Shown: positions 1 through 12,456 of the stretch, piece by piece
How positions within the stretch are numbered: position 1 is the stretch's first letter
Layout of the letters: every line of letters begins with the position of its first letter
NCBI GenBank assembly: GCA_036186865.1
Contig: AP025040.1
Location: 32,370,950 to 32,434,949 of the forward strand
Direction: 5' to 3'
Length of the DNA: 64,000 bases
DNA from: Eustoma russellianum
Lineage: Eukaryota > Streptophyta > Magnoliopsida > Gentianales > Gentianaceae
Made by a program: the position numbers and the translations under genes
The notes under the pieces: generated by a model
What the model was told of the DNA's origin: nothing
The model's input: the letters and a program-made list of their open reading frames with translations, nothing else
Databases searched by the model: none

Positions 1-66
1 TTATTGCAAGGTCTGATCTTTTACGCAACTTCCGTATTTTGCGGGCTTTTACGGTGATCACAGGCC

Positions 67-1414
67 ATGGATCCAAAGAGATCCTATGCTTCGATACTCA
101 AACCTTCGGCAATGCACATCCCTCGAGAAATCACAAGATTCAAAGGAGTTCCTGCAATTAAATTTACACAAGAGGAGGTAACGGAATTATCGGTTCCTTT
201 TCAACATTGTCTGGTAGGAATGTTTTGGTATGGTCGACCTAACTTAGATGCCATTCGTAAATGATTTGAAAAGATTGGATTTTCCGCATCAGTAAAAATC
301 ACGTTGCTTGATCCTACTCATATTTTCTAAATTTTGATGTTGAAGTAGATTACTATCGTTGCTTCTCTCGCCGCACATGGACAGTTCTAGGTTATCACAT
401 GAGAGTCACCAAATGGACATATGATTTTGATCCAAAAATAGATGTACCCATGGTGCCAGTTTGGATATCACTGCCCGGACTACCTATTTATCTTCAAAAG
501 CAGGAAGCATTGTTTGAAATAGCACAAATGGTAGGGACACCACTGCGACCTGATTCCGCAACGACAAATTTATTGAGACCATCAGTAGCTAGAATCTGTG
601 TTGAGATTGATGTTTCGCAAGAACTACCTCAGAAATTGTATATTCAAAGTGCAGATCATCACTTTTTTCAGCCAGTTGAATATGAAAATTTGTCTGCATA
701 CTGTGATACATGCAGAACTTTAGGGCACCCAGCAAGTTCATGCACAAAAGATGCTCCAAAAGAGGCGGACGCAAATCCTACATCTCAAGAACCTTTATTG
801 ACAAAGCCAGCTCAAAAGCAACCGCAGCGTTGGACGCCAAAAAAGGTGTTCCAACAATACCTGACACTCAACCCAAAAGCTTGAATCCCACTGTTATACA
901 GAGAGTGATGGAGCAGAATATAATTGAAAGTGATATCTTGGTTGAGGTTGAGGACAATGCGACAGAAAATATGATGCCCGCAGACCCAACAACAGCCACA
1001 GTACCGCTTCCAGAGCCAAATATGACGTCTGATTTTGATTTTGATGTTTCTGAGAAACAAGACATATCACGTCTTATTTCAACATCTGTGGAACCTTTGC
1101 CACAGACCACACAAATTTGCTCGCCGAGACCGGGGCATGTCTCTGACACAGAGGATAATCCAGTACAGATAGTTGAGGGAGCACAAAATCTTTTGCTTGC
1201 AGCTGACGATCTTTCATTGAGAATGCAACATGGAGGGACCTCACAACAGCCACCAGACAATGAAGAGCACAATTTGGATATGGTTGTGGTAAGTGGTGTA
1301 ATAGATTGTAGCCAGAAACGACATCGTACAAAGAAAAAAGATATGATTCGACCACCCCTTTCTGGAATTGTTACCAGATCTTCCTCAAGCTTGGAGCCCC
1401 CGTCTCCATCATGA
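67..1414 (+). pseudogene. LINE-a ORF1, gag-like RNA-binding protein, broken
   Basis: ORF1 proteins of plant L1 elements bind the element RNA and form the RNP used in retrotransposition. The N-terminal part contains FKGVPAIKFTQEEV and LVGMFWYGRP, as in DUF4283-like domains. A TGA at 262-264 stops this frame and the region up to 398 is shifted. The frame resumes at 399 with MRVTKWTYDFDP and WISLPGLP. A CCHC zinc knuckle (C-x2-C-x4-H-x4-C) lies at 702-743. A further frameshift near the A-run at about 840 moves the reading frame to the one that ends at TGA 1412-1414. The tail is acidic and low in complexity. The last codon overlaps the ORF2 start as ATGA. The start at 67 gives an N-terminus comparable to LINE-b ORF1. 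Confidence 0.85.
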
Positions 1415-4400
1415 ATTGCTTAATATGGAATGTAAGGGGATTGTGCACCTCCTATCAACGTGTGCATTACTTGGTGCGACAGCATCATATTCATTTACTT
1501 GTCTTCATTGAACCTAAGTGGCCAGATTCCAAATTAGAATTTTTTTCGACTAAAGCTAGGGTTTGCCAAAGCAGCAGTATCGTCCGATCATAATATCTGG
1601 GTTTTTTAAGCTACGGCAATGCTGAATCACTTAGAGATGAAGCATGGTTACAGGAATATTTCTTTTCGTTTTAACTGGATCCTTTCTAACAAATGCTTCT
1701 GGTGGATTGCAGTATACGGACCTCATACTATGGCAACACGCAGGGAATTGTGGCCTGATCTGATAAATTTTTCAAATAACATCCATGAACCTTGGATTAT
1801 AGGAGGCGACTTTAACACATTCGCTACATTGGATGAGCATCGAGGGGCATCTGCGCCCACTATCCGACAAATAATAGATTTTGCAGGCTGGATTAACACA
1901 GTAGGTTTGGTTGAATTGTCATATCAGGGTTCTAAATACACATGGTCTGATGGAAGAGGTCTCGGTAGAGTGAGTAGAAGACATGATCGAATTCTTTGCT
2001 CCACATCTTTCTATGATCTATTTGACACTTTGATGGTTCAACATCTAAACTGTTCTACTTCGGACCATGCGCCGTTATTTCTTACATGACGTGATACGCA
2101 AGTAACAGGACCACGCTCTTTCAATTTTCTGGATGAATGGCTGACCCATCCAGACTTCATGCAATTTATGAAGCATTCTTGGAATTCATATCCTACCACG
2201 GGAGGTATGCGTGGTTTTTATACAAAACTACGTCGTCTAAAGATGGATCTGCGCCAATGGAATAAAACGGTATTTGGCAATGTGTTCGACGCTGTAGACG
2301 AAGCCGAATCGACTATTGTGCGAAATGAGAGAACTTATGATACATGTCCATCTGACCACAATCGTGAGAAATATCATCAAGCAAAGGCTGCCCTGCAATT
2401 AGCGCAGTCTAGAGTTTGCCAATATTGGCAGCAGAAAGCAAGGGTACATTGGATGCGGGAAGGTGACGCAAAAACAGCATATTTTCACAACATTGTGAAA
2501 GACAAAAGACGAAAACAGCGTCTGGTGCGCATAAAATCTGTTCAAGGTCAAGAATATGAGTTGGAAAATGATATACAAGCTAAGGCAGTCAGATATTTTT
2601 CAGAGATATTTCAACCGGAGCCCACATCAAATCATGATAATGTTCTGCAACATCTCCATCCAATGATAACGGAAGCTGAAAATGAGAGTCTGATTACTAT
2701 TCCACAATTATTAGAAGTTAAAGAAGTAGTATGGACGCTGAGTCCAACAAGTGTTGCTGGACCTGACGGATACAATGGACGCTTTTACAGAAGTTGCTGG
2801 GATGTAATTCAACATGATGTACTCAAAGTAGTTCAGGAATTTTTCATTGGGATACGGGTGCTTACTGCAATGGCGTCTGCGTTGATCACGTTGATACCAA
2901 AGGTTAATTCGCCGAACACTTTTGCAGATTTTCGTCCAATATGTCTTGCTAATTTCATATCAAAAGTGGTAATGCGTCTGGTGGAAACTCGTCTTTCTCC
3001 GCTACTACCCAAATTGATCTGACCAGAACAATCGGGCTTTATGCCAGGACGTGGCATAGCGGAGCAAATTCTATTGGCCAAAGAAATGGTTCATATTATT
3101 GACAAACCGCAGAGGGGAGGTCGTGCGATTGTAAAATTAGATATGGCTAAAGCTTTTGACAGAGTGAACTGGGAGTATCTACGCCTGCTGTTGTTAAAGA
3201 TAGGCTTCCACCCTTTTTTCGTAAGAATTATACTCAACGACTTAGAGGCTACAAAATGTTTGGTTTTAATTAACGGGAAACTGTGCGGATTTTTTAGTCC
3301 AGGCCGTGGCGTCAAACAAGGAGACCCATTGTCTCCCTTTCTATTCATACTTGCATCAGAAGGATTCAGTAGAGGATTGAAAGCTTTGACGGAAACTCGA
3401 TGGATCTTTGGTTTTCATGAAGGAAGGGTGTCGACGCCATCACATCTGGGATATGCAGATGACTTACTGATCTTCTTAAATGCGACACCTACAAATTTAT
3501 GTCGTTTCATCAGTTTTCTGCAAATGTATCAGCAAGCCTCAGGACAGCAAGTAAATTTCAATAAAAGCTTGGTGGTGGTAGGCGGAAGCCAAAATGGGCA
3601 GCACACGGCGGATACTCTTGGCATGAGGCTCTCTACTTTGCCAATGCGTTATCTTGGAGCACCAATACATAAAGGAATATGTCACAATACACACTGTAGA
3701 ACTTTATTACAACACTTTGACAAACGACTGTATAGATGGTCAGCCAAATTACTCAGCGCAGCAGGCAGGTTAGTCCTCATTAATTCGGTACTGTCATTCA
3801 TACCTTTACATCAATTTGCAGCTTCTAGGCTGCCAGTAAGCGTTATAAAAGAGCTGGAAAAGAAAATGTCTAATTTCTTTTGGGCGGATAAGCATAATTG
3901 GCGCTCATGGCAAGAATTATGCTTCGCTGTCTCTGAGGGTGGTATTGGTGTTAGATCATTTTACTCACTTCAAAAAGCTTTTGATTGTAAAATTTGGTGG
4001 TCATATCATCAAGGATCGACATTATGGTCAGCGTATATGCAGCAAAAATATGGAAGAAGGATGCATTTCAGAGTTGTATTATATGATTCACCAGTGTGGA
4101 AAAGAATATGTAGATTCAATGCTTTTTGTCAGGAATGGGTAAATAAAGGTCCAACAGGTGCTAATTCGCAACCTGATTCAAATGGTCAGTTTACGGTAAA
4201 AGGAGCTTATGAAGAATGCAGACAAACGCGCGTCACATTGCGAAGTTGTAGATATATTTGGTGGCCAGGTCTGCCTAATGCTTGCAAAATATTTTTATGG
4301 AAGATAAGCTTCGGCGCATTGCTCATACCAGAGAACTTATCGACATTTATGCACTCATTCCCAGCGCAATGTCCCTTTTGCAGATGGGACAACAGTGATA

Positions 4401-5280
4401 GTACCCACTTATTTTTGAATTGTCCCATGGTCGCAGCAATATGGAAAAAATATTCTCTGTTGATCGACGGGCCAATGTACTCCCATACCTCATTACGCTC
4501 ACACCTTATGAGTTGGTGGCTACAGTCTTCTCCATCATTTATGAAGGGTCATCTGAAAGTAGTTGTGTCTCACTTTATATGCTGGAATATATGGAAGGAA
4601 TATGCTAGCATTGTTTCCGGATTGGAACAAAAAAAGCAAGACAGATTGGAAGAGAGAATTCGTATAAATATCCACAGTTGGTGTGCTGCAGTGTCTGGGA
4701 AAAAATTTGCTGCTCCAATCCCACATTTAATTTCAGCTGGTTTGTCTCCAAATATTCGTTCGCGTAGACTTTCAGTAGTCCGTTGGCACCCCCTCCATTA
4801 GGCCGTTTGAAGCTCAACGTAGATGCTGCAGCAGGATAACAGTGTGCTGCAGCGGGAGCCATTGTCCGTGATTCTACAGGCCCTTTTTTGACAGCAATAG
4901 CTTTTGCCTTGCCAAAGTTATCTCCATTGCGAGCAGAACTTCAAGCTTTGATATATTCACTTATATACTTCTCATGTTATCATACGGACCTCATTCTTGA
5001 GACGGATTGTCTAGCCATACAGCAATTACTAGCCTCCAACAATTCTACGGGGGACCTTCGTGTAGACCTGGATCGCCTACGTAGCTTTTTACAAATCACA
5101 CGCTCTGAATTGCGGCATACACCAAGAGAAGCAAATGCGGCCTCACATCATTTGGCTGCCTACACGATGCAACATCCTACTTCCATTAGCTTTACATCAT
5201 CAGGGGAACTTCCAGCAGTAGTACGAGGATGCATCATCGCAGACTTATCAACTCCATACTTGCGTCCAGAACATGGCTAG
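1411..5280 (+). pseudogene. LINE-a ORF2: endonuclease, reverse transcriptase, zf-RVT, RNase H; broken
   Basis: ORF2 nicks target DNA and primes reverse transcription from the nick. The endonuclease begins MNCLIWNVRG with an IEPK motif, is frameshifted around 1570-1620, and continues with GGDFNTF (about 1803) and TSDHAP (about 2061). From 1619 to about 4795 a single frame carries the protein, broken by TGA at 2087-2089 and 3020-3022. The RT has SPTSVAGPDG, FRPICLANF, KLDMAKAFDRVNW, GVKQGDPLSPFLF and an intact YADD at 3452-3463. A Cys/His zf-RVT-like region lies at about 4285-4440 (CPFCRWDNSDSTHLFLNCP). A frameshift near 4795 precedes RNase H (LKLNVDA, RAEL, ETD), which also has TAA at about 4837 and ends at TAG 5280. 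Confidence 0.9.
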
Positions 5281-5291
5281 ATTGTTTTTCT

Positions 5292-5321
5292 CTGCCAGTA
5301 TCATTTTCTTAATACAGGCAG
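5292..5321 (+). other. LINE 3' hairpin 1 of LINE-a
   Basis: Arms CTGCCAGTAT and ATACAGGCAG pair with one A/A mismatch around a loop of about 10 nt. CACTGGTAC follows, which resembles the TTGGTATG that follows the equivalent hairpins in the other LINE copies. Confidence 0.6.
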
Positions 5322-5503
5322 CACTGGTACACTGTGAATTCTACTGTTTCTTATGCAATACCATACGTCAATCTCTTTGTTATTACACTCATGACTATTC
5401 TCGAATAATGTTGTTGTGAGGTATATTGGTGGCGGCCTATGAGCATCGTAGTTGGGAGTTCCTAATCTCTTTGAAGTGGCCTCTCATCATATTGCCAGTG
5501 GTG

Positions 5504-5534
5504 GTTGTCTGTATTCCAATGGAGTACAGACAAC
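5504..5534 (+). other. LINE 3' hairpin 2 of LINE-a
   Basis: Arms GTTGTCTGTA and TACAGACAAC form a perfect 10-bp stem with an 11-nt loop, followed by ATTGGTATGTCC. Equivalent hairpins in the other LINEs have different bases but preserved pairing. Confidence 0.7.
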
Positions 5535-6760
5535 ATTGGTATGTCCTTTAAATGTACAACGCTAGGTATACTTCATATCTATAGGTATGGCATTAACCCG
5601 TTGTCTTCTCATGCATGGTTACTGGGCTGGTGGCACACAGATAATCATATGAATGGGAGTGATTGGGAGTACTCAACATTTACAACATCAACAATCAGAT
5701 GCAACTTCATTCAAGCAAGAGCAACTCATTTGTGTTTGAAGCTTACATTTCATTTCATAATGTACTATGCCATGTCTACACACTCCAATTATATAAATAT
5801 GTACGCTTTTTCCTTCGCCAAGATTTTATCAACAAGGGTGGTTTTACTTGGCAAGGTTTTAATGCGGCATATCATATATGATTGGAGATTGGCAATCATT
5901 AGTTCATTACACTCACATTTCGCTTACGATGACTCTTTGTGTAATATGGTTTTCCTCCGCCATAAGTGAGGCCGTATTTCAATAAAAATTTGCTTCAAAA
6001 ATAATAATAATAATATGTAGTAGTTATCCTAAACTAAATTGGATTGGAAAAAGAATATAGGATAACTACCAACCCTATGTGATTAACTTAAATGGAAATC
6101 CTATATCCATTAGAATACTACCTAAACCTAATCTATATCTATACACACATAACCTAAATCTCCCACCAGAAGCCTCATCAACGGCAGCCACTTCATAAAC
6201 TTTACAAAGCTGACAGCCTTATTTTCCTCTCAAATATCAACTCTCTGCCGCCACACCACCCTTATCCTGCCAAAGTTCAGTTCTTCAATTCTCATATTTT
6301 AAACAAAAGGGCAGCACCAAACCCTCGGCAGCCACCCTTAATTCTTTCAACATTGAAATTCTTTATCCTGCTTATTGCAATTTGCAAACAAATGGCCAGT
6401 CCCATGATATTCATCAAGCAGCCTTGTTTCTTCAAAGCAATTCAGCAATCCTGCTGCCATTTCTAGGGAGCAAACACCAATGATTCTTTTGTACTTTCAA
6501 TTTGTTCTTCGTATATCGAGCATAATCGAGAAACAAAAAGGCAAGTATCCGTGCTATATTTGCTATGTTTTTTTATAAAGTTATTATGCTATTTTTGTAT
6601 CAAATCAGATCATGCATTAGCAATTGTGATTTGCGTAGATTGATGTATATATGTATGTAATTGTTGTATCTATGTATCATTTATGCGTATATATGTATGA
6701 CTTAATTGAATGGTTAACGTGAATGTGCTGATGTGTGTAGAAGATATATAAATATGCAAA

Positions 6761-6762
<2 letters not shown>

Positions 6763-6812
<50 letters not shown>
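6763..6812. repeat. (AT)n microsatellite
   Basis: About 25 uninterrupted AT dinucleotides inside the family D LTR. Confidence 0.95.
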
Positions 6813-6815
<3 letters not shown>

Positions 6816-8276
6816 CATATATAAATTTGCATGCTTCAAGTTGTGTGTGAAAGAAATACACATATGCATGCTTCAGTGTACGTAGGGTGTTAATAGCATA
6901 ATTTAAATATGCAAATGGAATTTGACTTCTTGCCCATTTCGATTGTGCCGTCAACAGGTGTGCCGCTACCCGATTGATATCTGTATCTATAGGCTATGCA
7001 TGATTTAAATTGGATTTATTTGTGGGTTATTTCGTGTAATCGGAATTATATGATATAAACGTGTAAGTATAAGTGCGTTGCACGTGTATGAGTACGGACA
7101 TATACGTGAGTCTACTTATACGTAGGAGATAAGTTGGAATTGAAACGGTAATAAAATAGTAAACGAATAAGTATAACGGTAAATGAAAAGGTGTTTAAAG
7201 TTGTACTTGTCAACTTCCTGGATTAAGTGCGGAAGTTAAAGTTTTTGTCCTTTTCCAAAGCAACCATCCGAAGCCTTTAGGAAGAAACAAAGGATTTGTG
7301 CAACATCAAGCATAGAGGTCAGCGGGTTGGGAAGAAGAGATTATGCGTAGGAAGTTAATTCATCAAAAAGGTAGGTGCCTCTTCCCCCTCAAACGGTTAT
7401 GATTCATGCATGCCTTGATGGTATACTAATGTGTTCGTTGTTTCTATTTGTTTAAGTTGTAAATTTTGTATACGTTGGAAAGCATGAGATATATTGTTTA
7501 TAGCTACTATGTGCATGTATGTGTGTGAATTTGGTGGTAAGATTGAATCGGAACTTTAAACAAATACCCTTAAAGAATTAGAAAAAAAGGGAACTTTTAC
7601 ACTAGGAGCCTTTAAAAAGTTGTGTTTTGGCCTTAGAGTAGGTTACTATAGACTGGAAATAGGAGAAAATGGGGGTTGAGATCGAAGAACGAATCACAAC
7701 GGCGGAGCATGTGCCACACGTGCCGTTGAAAAGGCCGCATGTGGGCTTCCACGCGTTGCACTGGTGGAACAGCCATTAAATAAATAAATTAATTAATTAA
7801 TTAAATTAAGACAGAGAACATGCTGGCCAATGGACCGGGCCGGCTGGCCAGCGGGTCAGACCGAAGGCGGCCCATTAACCGCTCAAAAAAATGTATAGAA
7901 AAATATAATTAAATACCAGTAAAATTCAAATAAATTCCAGAAAATATAAAAGGTTAAAATTAAATTATTTCTACTTAATTTCTAAAGTTTGGTAAATGTA
8001 AGAAATTAAAAATAAATATTAATAAATAGAATTAAATAAGGGAGAAATAGAGAAAATTAGTAGCACATTTTAGAAAATTAATACCAGCTAAGGAAAAATT
8101 AAGGGTGATGATAGATAACAACTTTCTAATATTCGGAAAATTTACAAACCTAGATTTGAGTGCCGGAGGATGGTGAGGATGGGCCAGGGGCCTCAGGCGA
8201 TTGTGTTTTTGCATTCATGGCACGTGCATTGCATTTATGGCGGGTCGTGACGTATGGGTCACGGGCGCTCAGGATG

Positions 8277-8344
8277 GTGTACGGTGGCGGGGCCATGCAC
8301 ACTCAGTATTGTGTACGGTGGCATGGCCGCGCACACTCAGTATG
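8277..8344. repeat. Two 34-bp tandem units with internal dyad in D LTR copy 1
   Basis: Units 8277-8310 and 8311-8344 both begin GTGTACGGTGGC and end GCACACTCAGTAT. GTGT pairs with ACAC, and an inner GGC/GCC pair is possible. The position in the LTR corresponds roughly to the larger array at 28091-28474 in D copy 2, but the unit differs. Confidence 0.75.
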
Positions 8345-8576
8345 GTGACTGTGGGTGGGTACGACCCAAAGCCACTTAGTAGGACCCATGTTCATGTATT
8401 GCACGGTGGAGATATCGGCATTCTGTGTGACATGACTTTGTTGCGTGTGACACGTGGATGGGGCATGCATCACGTAGTTGCGCATTTTTATGTGGAGTGC
8501 TTTACTTACCGCATTTACTTTATCTTATGCATGCTATATCATTTTTATGTGCTATGTGGTTATATCATTCGGTATG

Positions 8577-10804
8577 CATGGGATTGTTCATCAGGGGAGT
8601 AAACCAAGATATCGTCGATGAACACCACCACGAATTGATCCAACTGTTCTCGGAACATGGTGTTCATCAAGTCCATAAAAGCGGCTGGGGCATTAGTCAA
8701 TTCAAAAGGCATCACCAAAAACTCATAATGCCCATATCGAGTCCGTAAAGCTGTTTTAGGAACGTCACTTGCTTTCACGAGTAATTGATGGTACCCCTGA
8801 CGAAGGTCGATTATCGAGAACAAACGCACACCTTTTGACTGGTCAAATAAATCTTCGATCCTTGGCAGTGGGTACTTGTTCTTAATAGTTATCTTGTTCA
8901 ACTCTCGGTAATCGATACATAACCGCATGCTGCCATCTTTCTTTTTAACAAATAAAACTGGAGTTCCCCAAAGTGATACGCTGGGACGAATCAACTTCTT
9001 CTCTGACAACTCCTGAAGTTGTCCCTTTAGCTCCTTTAGTTCAGCTGGAGCCATTCTGTAGGGTGCCTTAGATATAGGCTCGGCTCCGGGGATCAAGTTG
9101 ATCTCGAACTCCACTTCTCTTGATGGCGGAACTCCCGGCAAATCATCCGGAAATACGTCCTTAAATTCATTGATTATCCATAAGTCCCTCAGCTCCTTTC
9201 TTCAAAGACTTGAAAGCCTTAATCGCCGTCAAGTATATCTTCTTTGGGGATTTGGTTAAATTGACGTTCCCTTGAACGGCCACTTCATTCATTTCGGGAT
9301 CTTTAACTGTCACTTGTTTACGTCTACAATCGATGTTGGCATGATGCTTAGTCAACCAATCCATGCCAAAAATCACATCGAAATCCCTCATTGCAATTGG
9401 GACCAACGTCATGGGAAACACCTTCCCATCCAACTCCAATTCATAGTCTCTGTACTGGTGGTGTGAAACCAGTACTTGTTCACCAGCTGCCTGCACCCTA
9501 AAGGGGGTTTCAAGCCACTCGGGTAGACAGTCGAGTCCCTTGACGAATTTCTTAGATATGAATGAATGGCTTGCACCACTATCAAACAACACATTCGCAG
9601 GCACCTTATTTACTAGAATAGCACCTAAACACAAAGAGTGTAACACATAAAATTTTCATGTATAGCACGTTCAATTTTAACTTAAACGACTAAAATTCAA
9701 CTTAAACAACTAAGATTTAACTTAAACCGTACCTGTCACCACGTCAGTGCTCTCTTGCACCCCAGCATCGGTCATGACATGTACTCTCGCGGTGGGCTTG
9801 GGTCTACCCCTTTGCTGCTGTGACGACCCTGCTTCTCCCTGTGGCTTTCGCTTCCACTAGGGACAATCTTTGATTCTGTGGCCCGTCTTGCCACACTTAA
9901 AACAAGCTCCCGTTTGCTTCCAACACTCTCCTACATGATTCTTCTTGCAGTGGGGGCACACTCCGGGCGCCTGACGATCAGGCTGATTCTGCTGAGGTGC
10001 CCTCTGGAACGGTCCAGCCTACCCCTTTCGGGGAATTTTGACCCAACGTCCGGGTCTACCTCCACTTCTATCATCTCTAGTCCTCTTGCTAGTATCGTCA
10101 CGAGCCTCTCTAGGTTGTGACCTGTGCATGTCACTTTCCACGCGATAACATGCATCTAACATCTCCTCGAAGGTTTTCAGACTAGACCCCGCTATAGCCG
10201 TCCGAATGCGGGGGTTCAAACCTTGCTCGAACTTGAGCATCTTCATTCTGTTGTTTTCCAACACCATGGGCGTGAACTTTCCCAAGGCGTGGAATCGGTC
10301 AGCATAATCAGAGATTCACATCCGGTCTTGCTCCAACTTATCAAACTGCCTCATCTTCTCCAATATGGCAGTCTCAGGCACATAGTAGTCCTTGTAGGCC
10401 TCGACAAATTGTCGCCACAAGATAGGAGGGGTCATTTTCGTCAGAGTACCATTCCACCAAGCATTTGCTCTGCCACTCAGTAAGGGTGTGGCCACATCGA
10501 CTTTAAGTTCTTCAGGCACTTGTACCAGCCTGAAGCATTTCTCAACCTCATCCAGCCAAAATTCTGCCACCTCTGGATCAGTGGACCCCTCAAAGGTTGG
10601 GGCATGCATCTTTCGCATCTCCCCAATGTAATACCTTATGCCATGTTGAGGTGGTGGTGGAGGAGGTTGTTGCTGCTGCTGAGCAACACTCTGTGCAATC
10701 ACTGTGATCGCATCCATCAGGGCCTGAGGCATGACCATCTGTGGTGGCTGCGGGTTCTCATTTCCGTTGCCACCGTTTCTAGAGTTATCCCTTCTAGGAG
10801 GCAT
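8577..10804 (-). pseudogene. Copy A gag-pol, truncated in reverse transcriptase
   Basis: Gag begins at ATG 10804 (MPPRRDNSRNGGNGNENPQP), with a poly-Gln/Pro stretch and the retrotransposon gag core (WLDEVEKCFRLV, ANAWWNGTL). A CCHC knuckle (CFKCGKTGHRIKDC) follows in a frame with stops. An intron-like gap at 9732-9625 precedes the protease (LFDSGASHSFIS). RT is open from 9141: RLCIDYRELNK, then an intact FIDD at about 8600, and the copy ends at 8577. Compared with copy B it lacks about 55 bp between protease and RT near 9178, with AATCAATGAA at the junction. INT and the rest of RT/RNase H are missing. Confidence 0.88.
9625..9732 (-). other. Putative 108-nt GT-AG intron between gag and protease, copy A
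   Basis: On the minus strand the donor is ACAG|GTACGG and the acceptor TTTAG|GTGCT. Joining the flanks reads D-V-V-T-G then A-I-L-V-N, the usual uninterrupted start of Gypsy protease. The gap is T-rich and has no equivalent in the usual protein. Copy B has the same insertion at 17105-17000. Confidence 0.7.
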
Positions 10805-11073
10805 CTTTCTGCAAGATCAGTGCTTATTAGCATTCAGCAATTCCAAAGTTAATACTAAAAGCTCATAGCGTCGCATAGAATTGAACTTGCGTACGTTAAA
10901 GGAATAAATCGTATAGTCTTTATTTAAGTTATATCGCGCTCGCACACACCCAACCAAAGTCATCTTATATCTAAAATCCGATGCTTAGACCTATGGATCA
11001 ACTTAAGGTCAAAATCATAGCTTAAGACTCTATATGACATAACCTAGGTCTCCGAGGTAGATCTGAAGCCTAG

Positions 11074-11085
11074 GCTCTGATGCCA
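11074..11085 (-). other. Primer-binding site of copy A (one mismatch)
   Basis: The minus strand reads TGGCATCAGAGC, two bases inside the LTR end. Copy B has TGGTATCAGAGC, the complement of the initiator tRNA-Met 3' end. One C/T change separates them. Confidence 0.85.
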
Positions 11086-11805
11086 CCTGTAGCGCCCTGA
11101 CCCAGACAGCGGATCCGAACTGGTGAAGACTACTAGTGCAAAATAATGATTTCAATACCCATCGTAGCTTACTGTGAAGACTACAAGACGTCTCATCTCT
11201 CGAATACACATCATCAATGACGTAAGAGAATATGCACAGAGACACGTGCAAAATAAAATCTAAACCATCAAATTCGTACATCAAAGTGTAATAAGTTTAC
11301 AAAAGAGTGCTCATGGTAATAACCAACTAAATCCTCAGTGAATGAAAGAAACTGAAATAATTAGAAACAGTCTCGACTATCTCCCAAAAGAACTCTAAAC
11401 ATCCCATTCGGCCCACTCGCCGTCGTCCTCTATGATTATCATGTCATAACCGGGCTCATCTGCAAAACAATGGTAGTACCCTTAGCGAAAACGCTAGCAA
11501 GTAACCCGCTTGTAAGACATACGGGATCAACGCATGGCATGACATGAGTAATATTTAAATCAAGGGGTTGATGGGGCACATGTCTTGTATAACTTCAAGA
11601 ATACAGATTTACAGCATAACAGAATAAGATCAATAATTAATAAGCATTCAACAATTCAATAAAAATCCAATTTCAATTCAATCGTACCGTAACGACTCAC
11701 GTGATGCATGCCAGTTCAAAGCATGCACTAACTACACAAACCCCAAATGCTTACGCTTCACTTTTCAAAACAGTGCAATGCATGTCATAATGTCCGGTCA
11801 CATAA

Positions 11806-12020
11806 CTTTATACCCTATGGTGGTCCACAGCTTGTCTTTATACCCTGTGACACACCACACCTTAACTTTATACGCTGTAATGTGCCACAGCTTGTCTTTA
11901 TACCCTATGACACATTACAGCTCACTTTATACCCTGTGATGGTTACAGCTTGTCTTTATACCCTGTAACGCATCACAACTCATTTCGCAAACTTTATGCC
12001 CTATGCCGAGGCACAGCTGT
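11806..12020. repeat. Tandem dyad array in B LTR (TTTATACCCTGTG..CACAGC), middle LTR
   Basis: About seven diverged units of about 28-32 bp share CTTTATACCCTGTG followed by CACAG or TTACAGC, so CTGTG pairs with CACAG in most units. The last reads TGCCGAGGCA. The same array occurs in the other B LTR at 19153-19368. Confidence 0.8.
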
Positions 12021-12456
12021 TATCAAAACATAATTCAAATGCAAGTGCCATGATGCAGAAATGCACGACTTCTCATCATTCAATCACATTCAAATGTCAA
12101 GCAATCATTCGAGACTCACCTCATTCACACACCCGGTCGTATCTTTTTCGACAAGTCCACATCACCTAAACATTCATTCTAGAACCCAAAGGATAATGTA
12201 AGAACCCTCACATTCCTCTTTTTGAACTCTGTAGAGCCTCATACGTTCATTCCTGACCCCTTAGGTCATTCACTTTGAAGTCCGATTCAAATACTCTACG
12301 AAGTCTCCGCCGTTGATTCACCATCTTAAGTCGTGTTCCCAAGACTTAGATTAACCTCAATCAGGTCCTAAGAAGTCCCTAAGGTCACCCAAAGGATCCC
12401 CTAACTTCCCTCTTTCTTCCCTTATTTTCCCACAAAACAGATAGACGTCATACCCT

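Larger units (their letters stand above)
5281..5969 (+). pseudogene. Remnant of candidate LINE ORF3 and structured 3' region of LINE-a
   Basis: Downstream of the ORF2 stop, one frame reads RQHWY at 5316 and later INMYAFSFAKI, VVLLGKVLMRHIIYDW and AYDD. The same residues occur in the same frame in LINE-b, LINE-c and LINE-d. Here the first half has several stops, but the last 154 codons (5505-5969) are open. Two hairpins lie inside it (5292-5321 and 5504-5534). The segment at about 5790-5880 is nearly identical in the other LINE copies, which could reflect RNA constraint for RT recognition, protein constraint, or both. No known domain is recognised. Confidence 0.5.
1..5998 (+). mobile_element. 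LINE-a: L1-type non-LTR retrotransposon, decayed, 5' end uncertain
   Basis: The order is ORF1 (67-1414), ORF2 (1411-5280) and a structured 3' region ending in an AAT-rich tail at about 5970-6015. ORF1 has a DUF4283-like region and a CCHC knuckle. ORF2 has APE endonuclease, reverse transcriptase, a zf-RVT-like Cys/His region and RNase H, the layout of plant L1 elements. Positions 1-66 may be 5' UTR; I cannot see where the element begins. It appears inserted in an LTR of family D: the DNA to the right (5999-8576) matches the D LTR at 35624 onward, and that LTR has an AAT run where this LINE ends. Stops and frameshifts make it inactive. It resembles LINE-b at 37641 onward throughout. Confidence 0.9.
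5999..8576 (+). mobile_element. LTR fragment, family D, copy 1
   Basis: This stretch has no gene. It matches the D 3' LTR in stretches (around 6040-6160 against 35750-35880; 6600-6700 against 36310-36380) and the D 5' LTR later (7080-7140 against 27995-28020; 8205-8245 against 28050-28080, sharing CATTCATGGCACGTGCATT). The left end is interrupted by LINE-a. The right end stops abruptly at 8576, where family B sequence in the middle of RT begins, so the junction is a deletion or recombination breakpoint. It contains an AT microsatellite and a two-unit tandem repeat. Confidence 0.7.
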
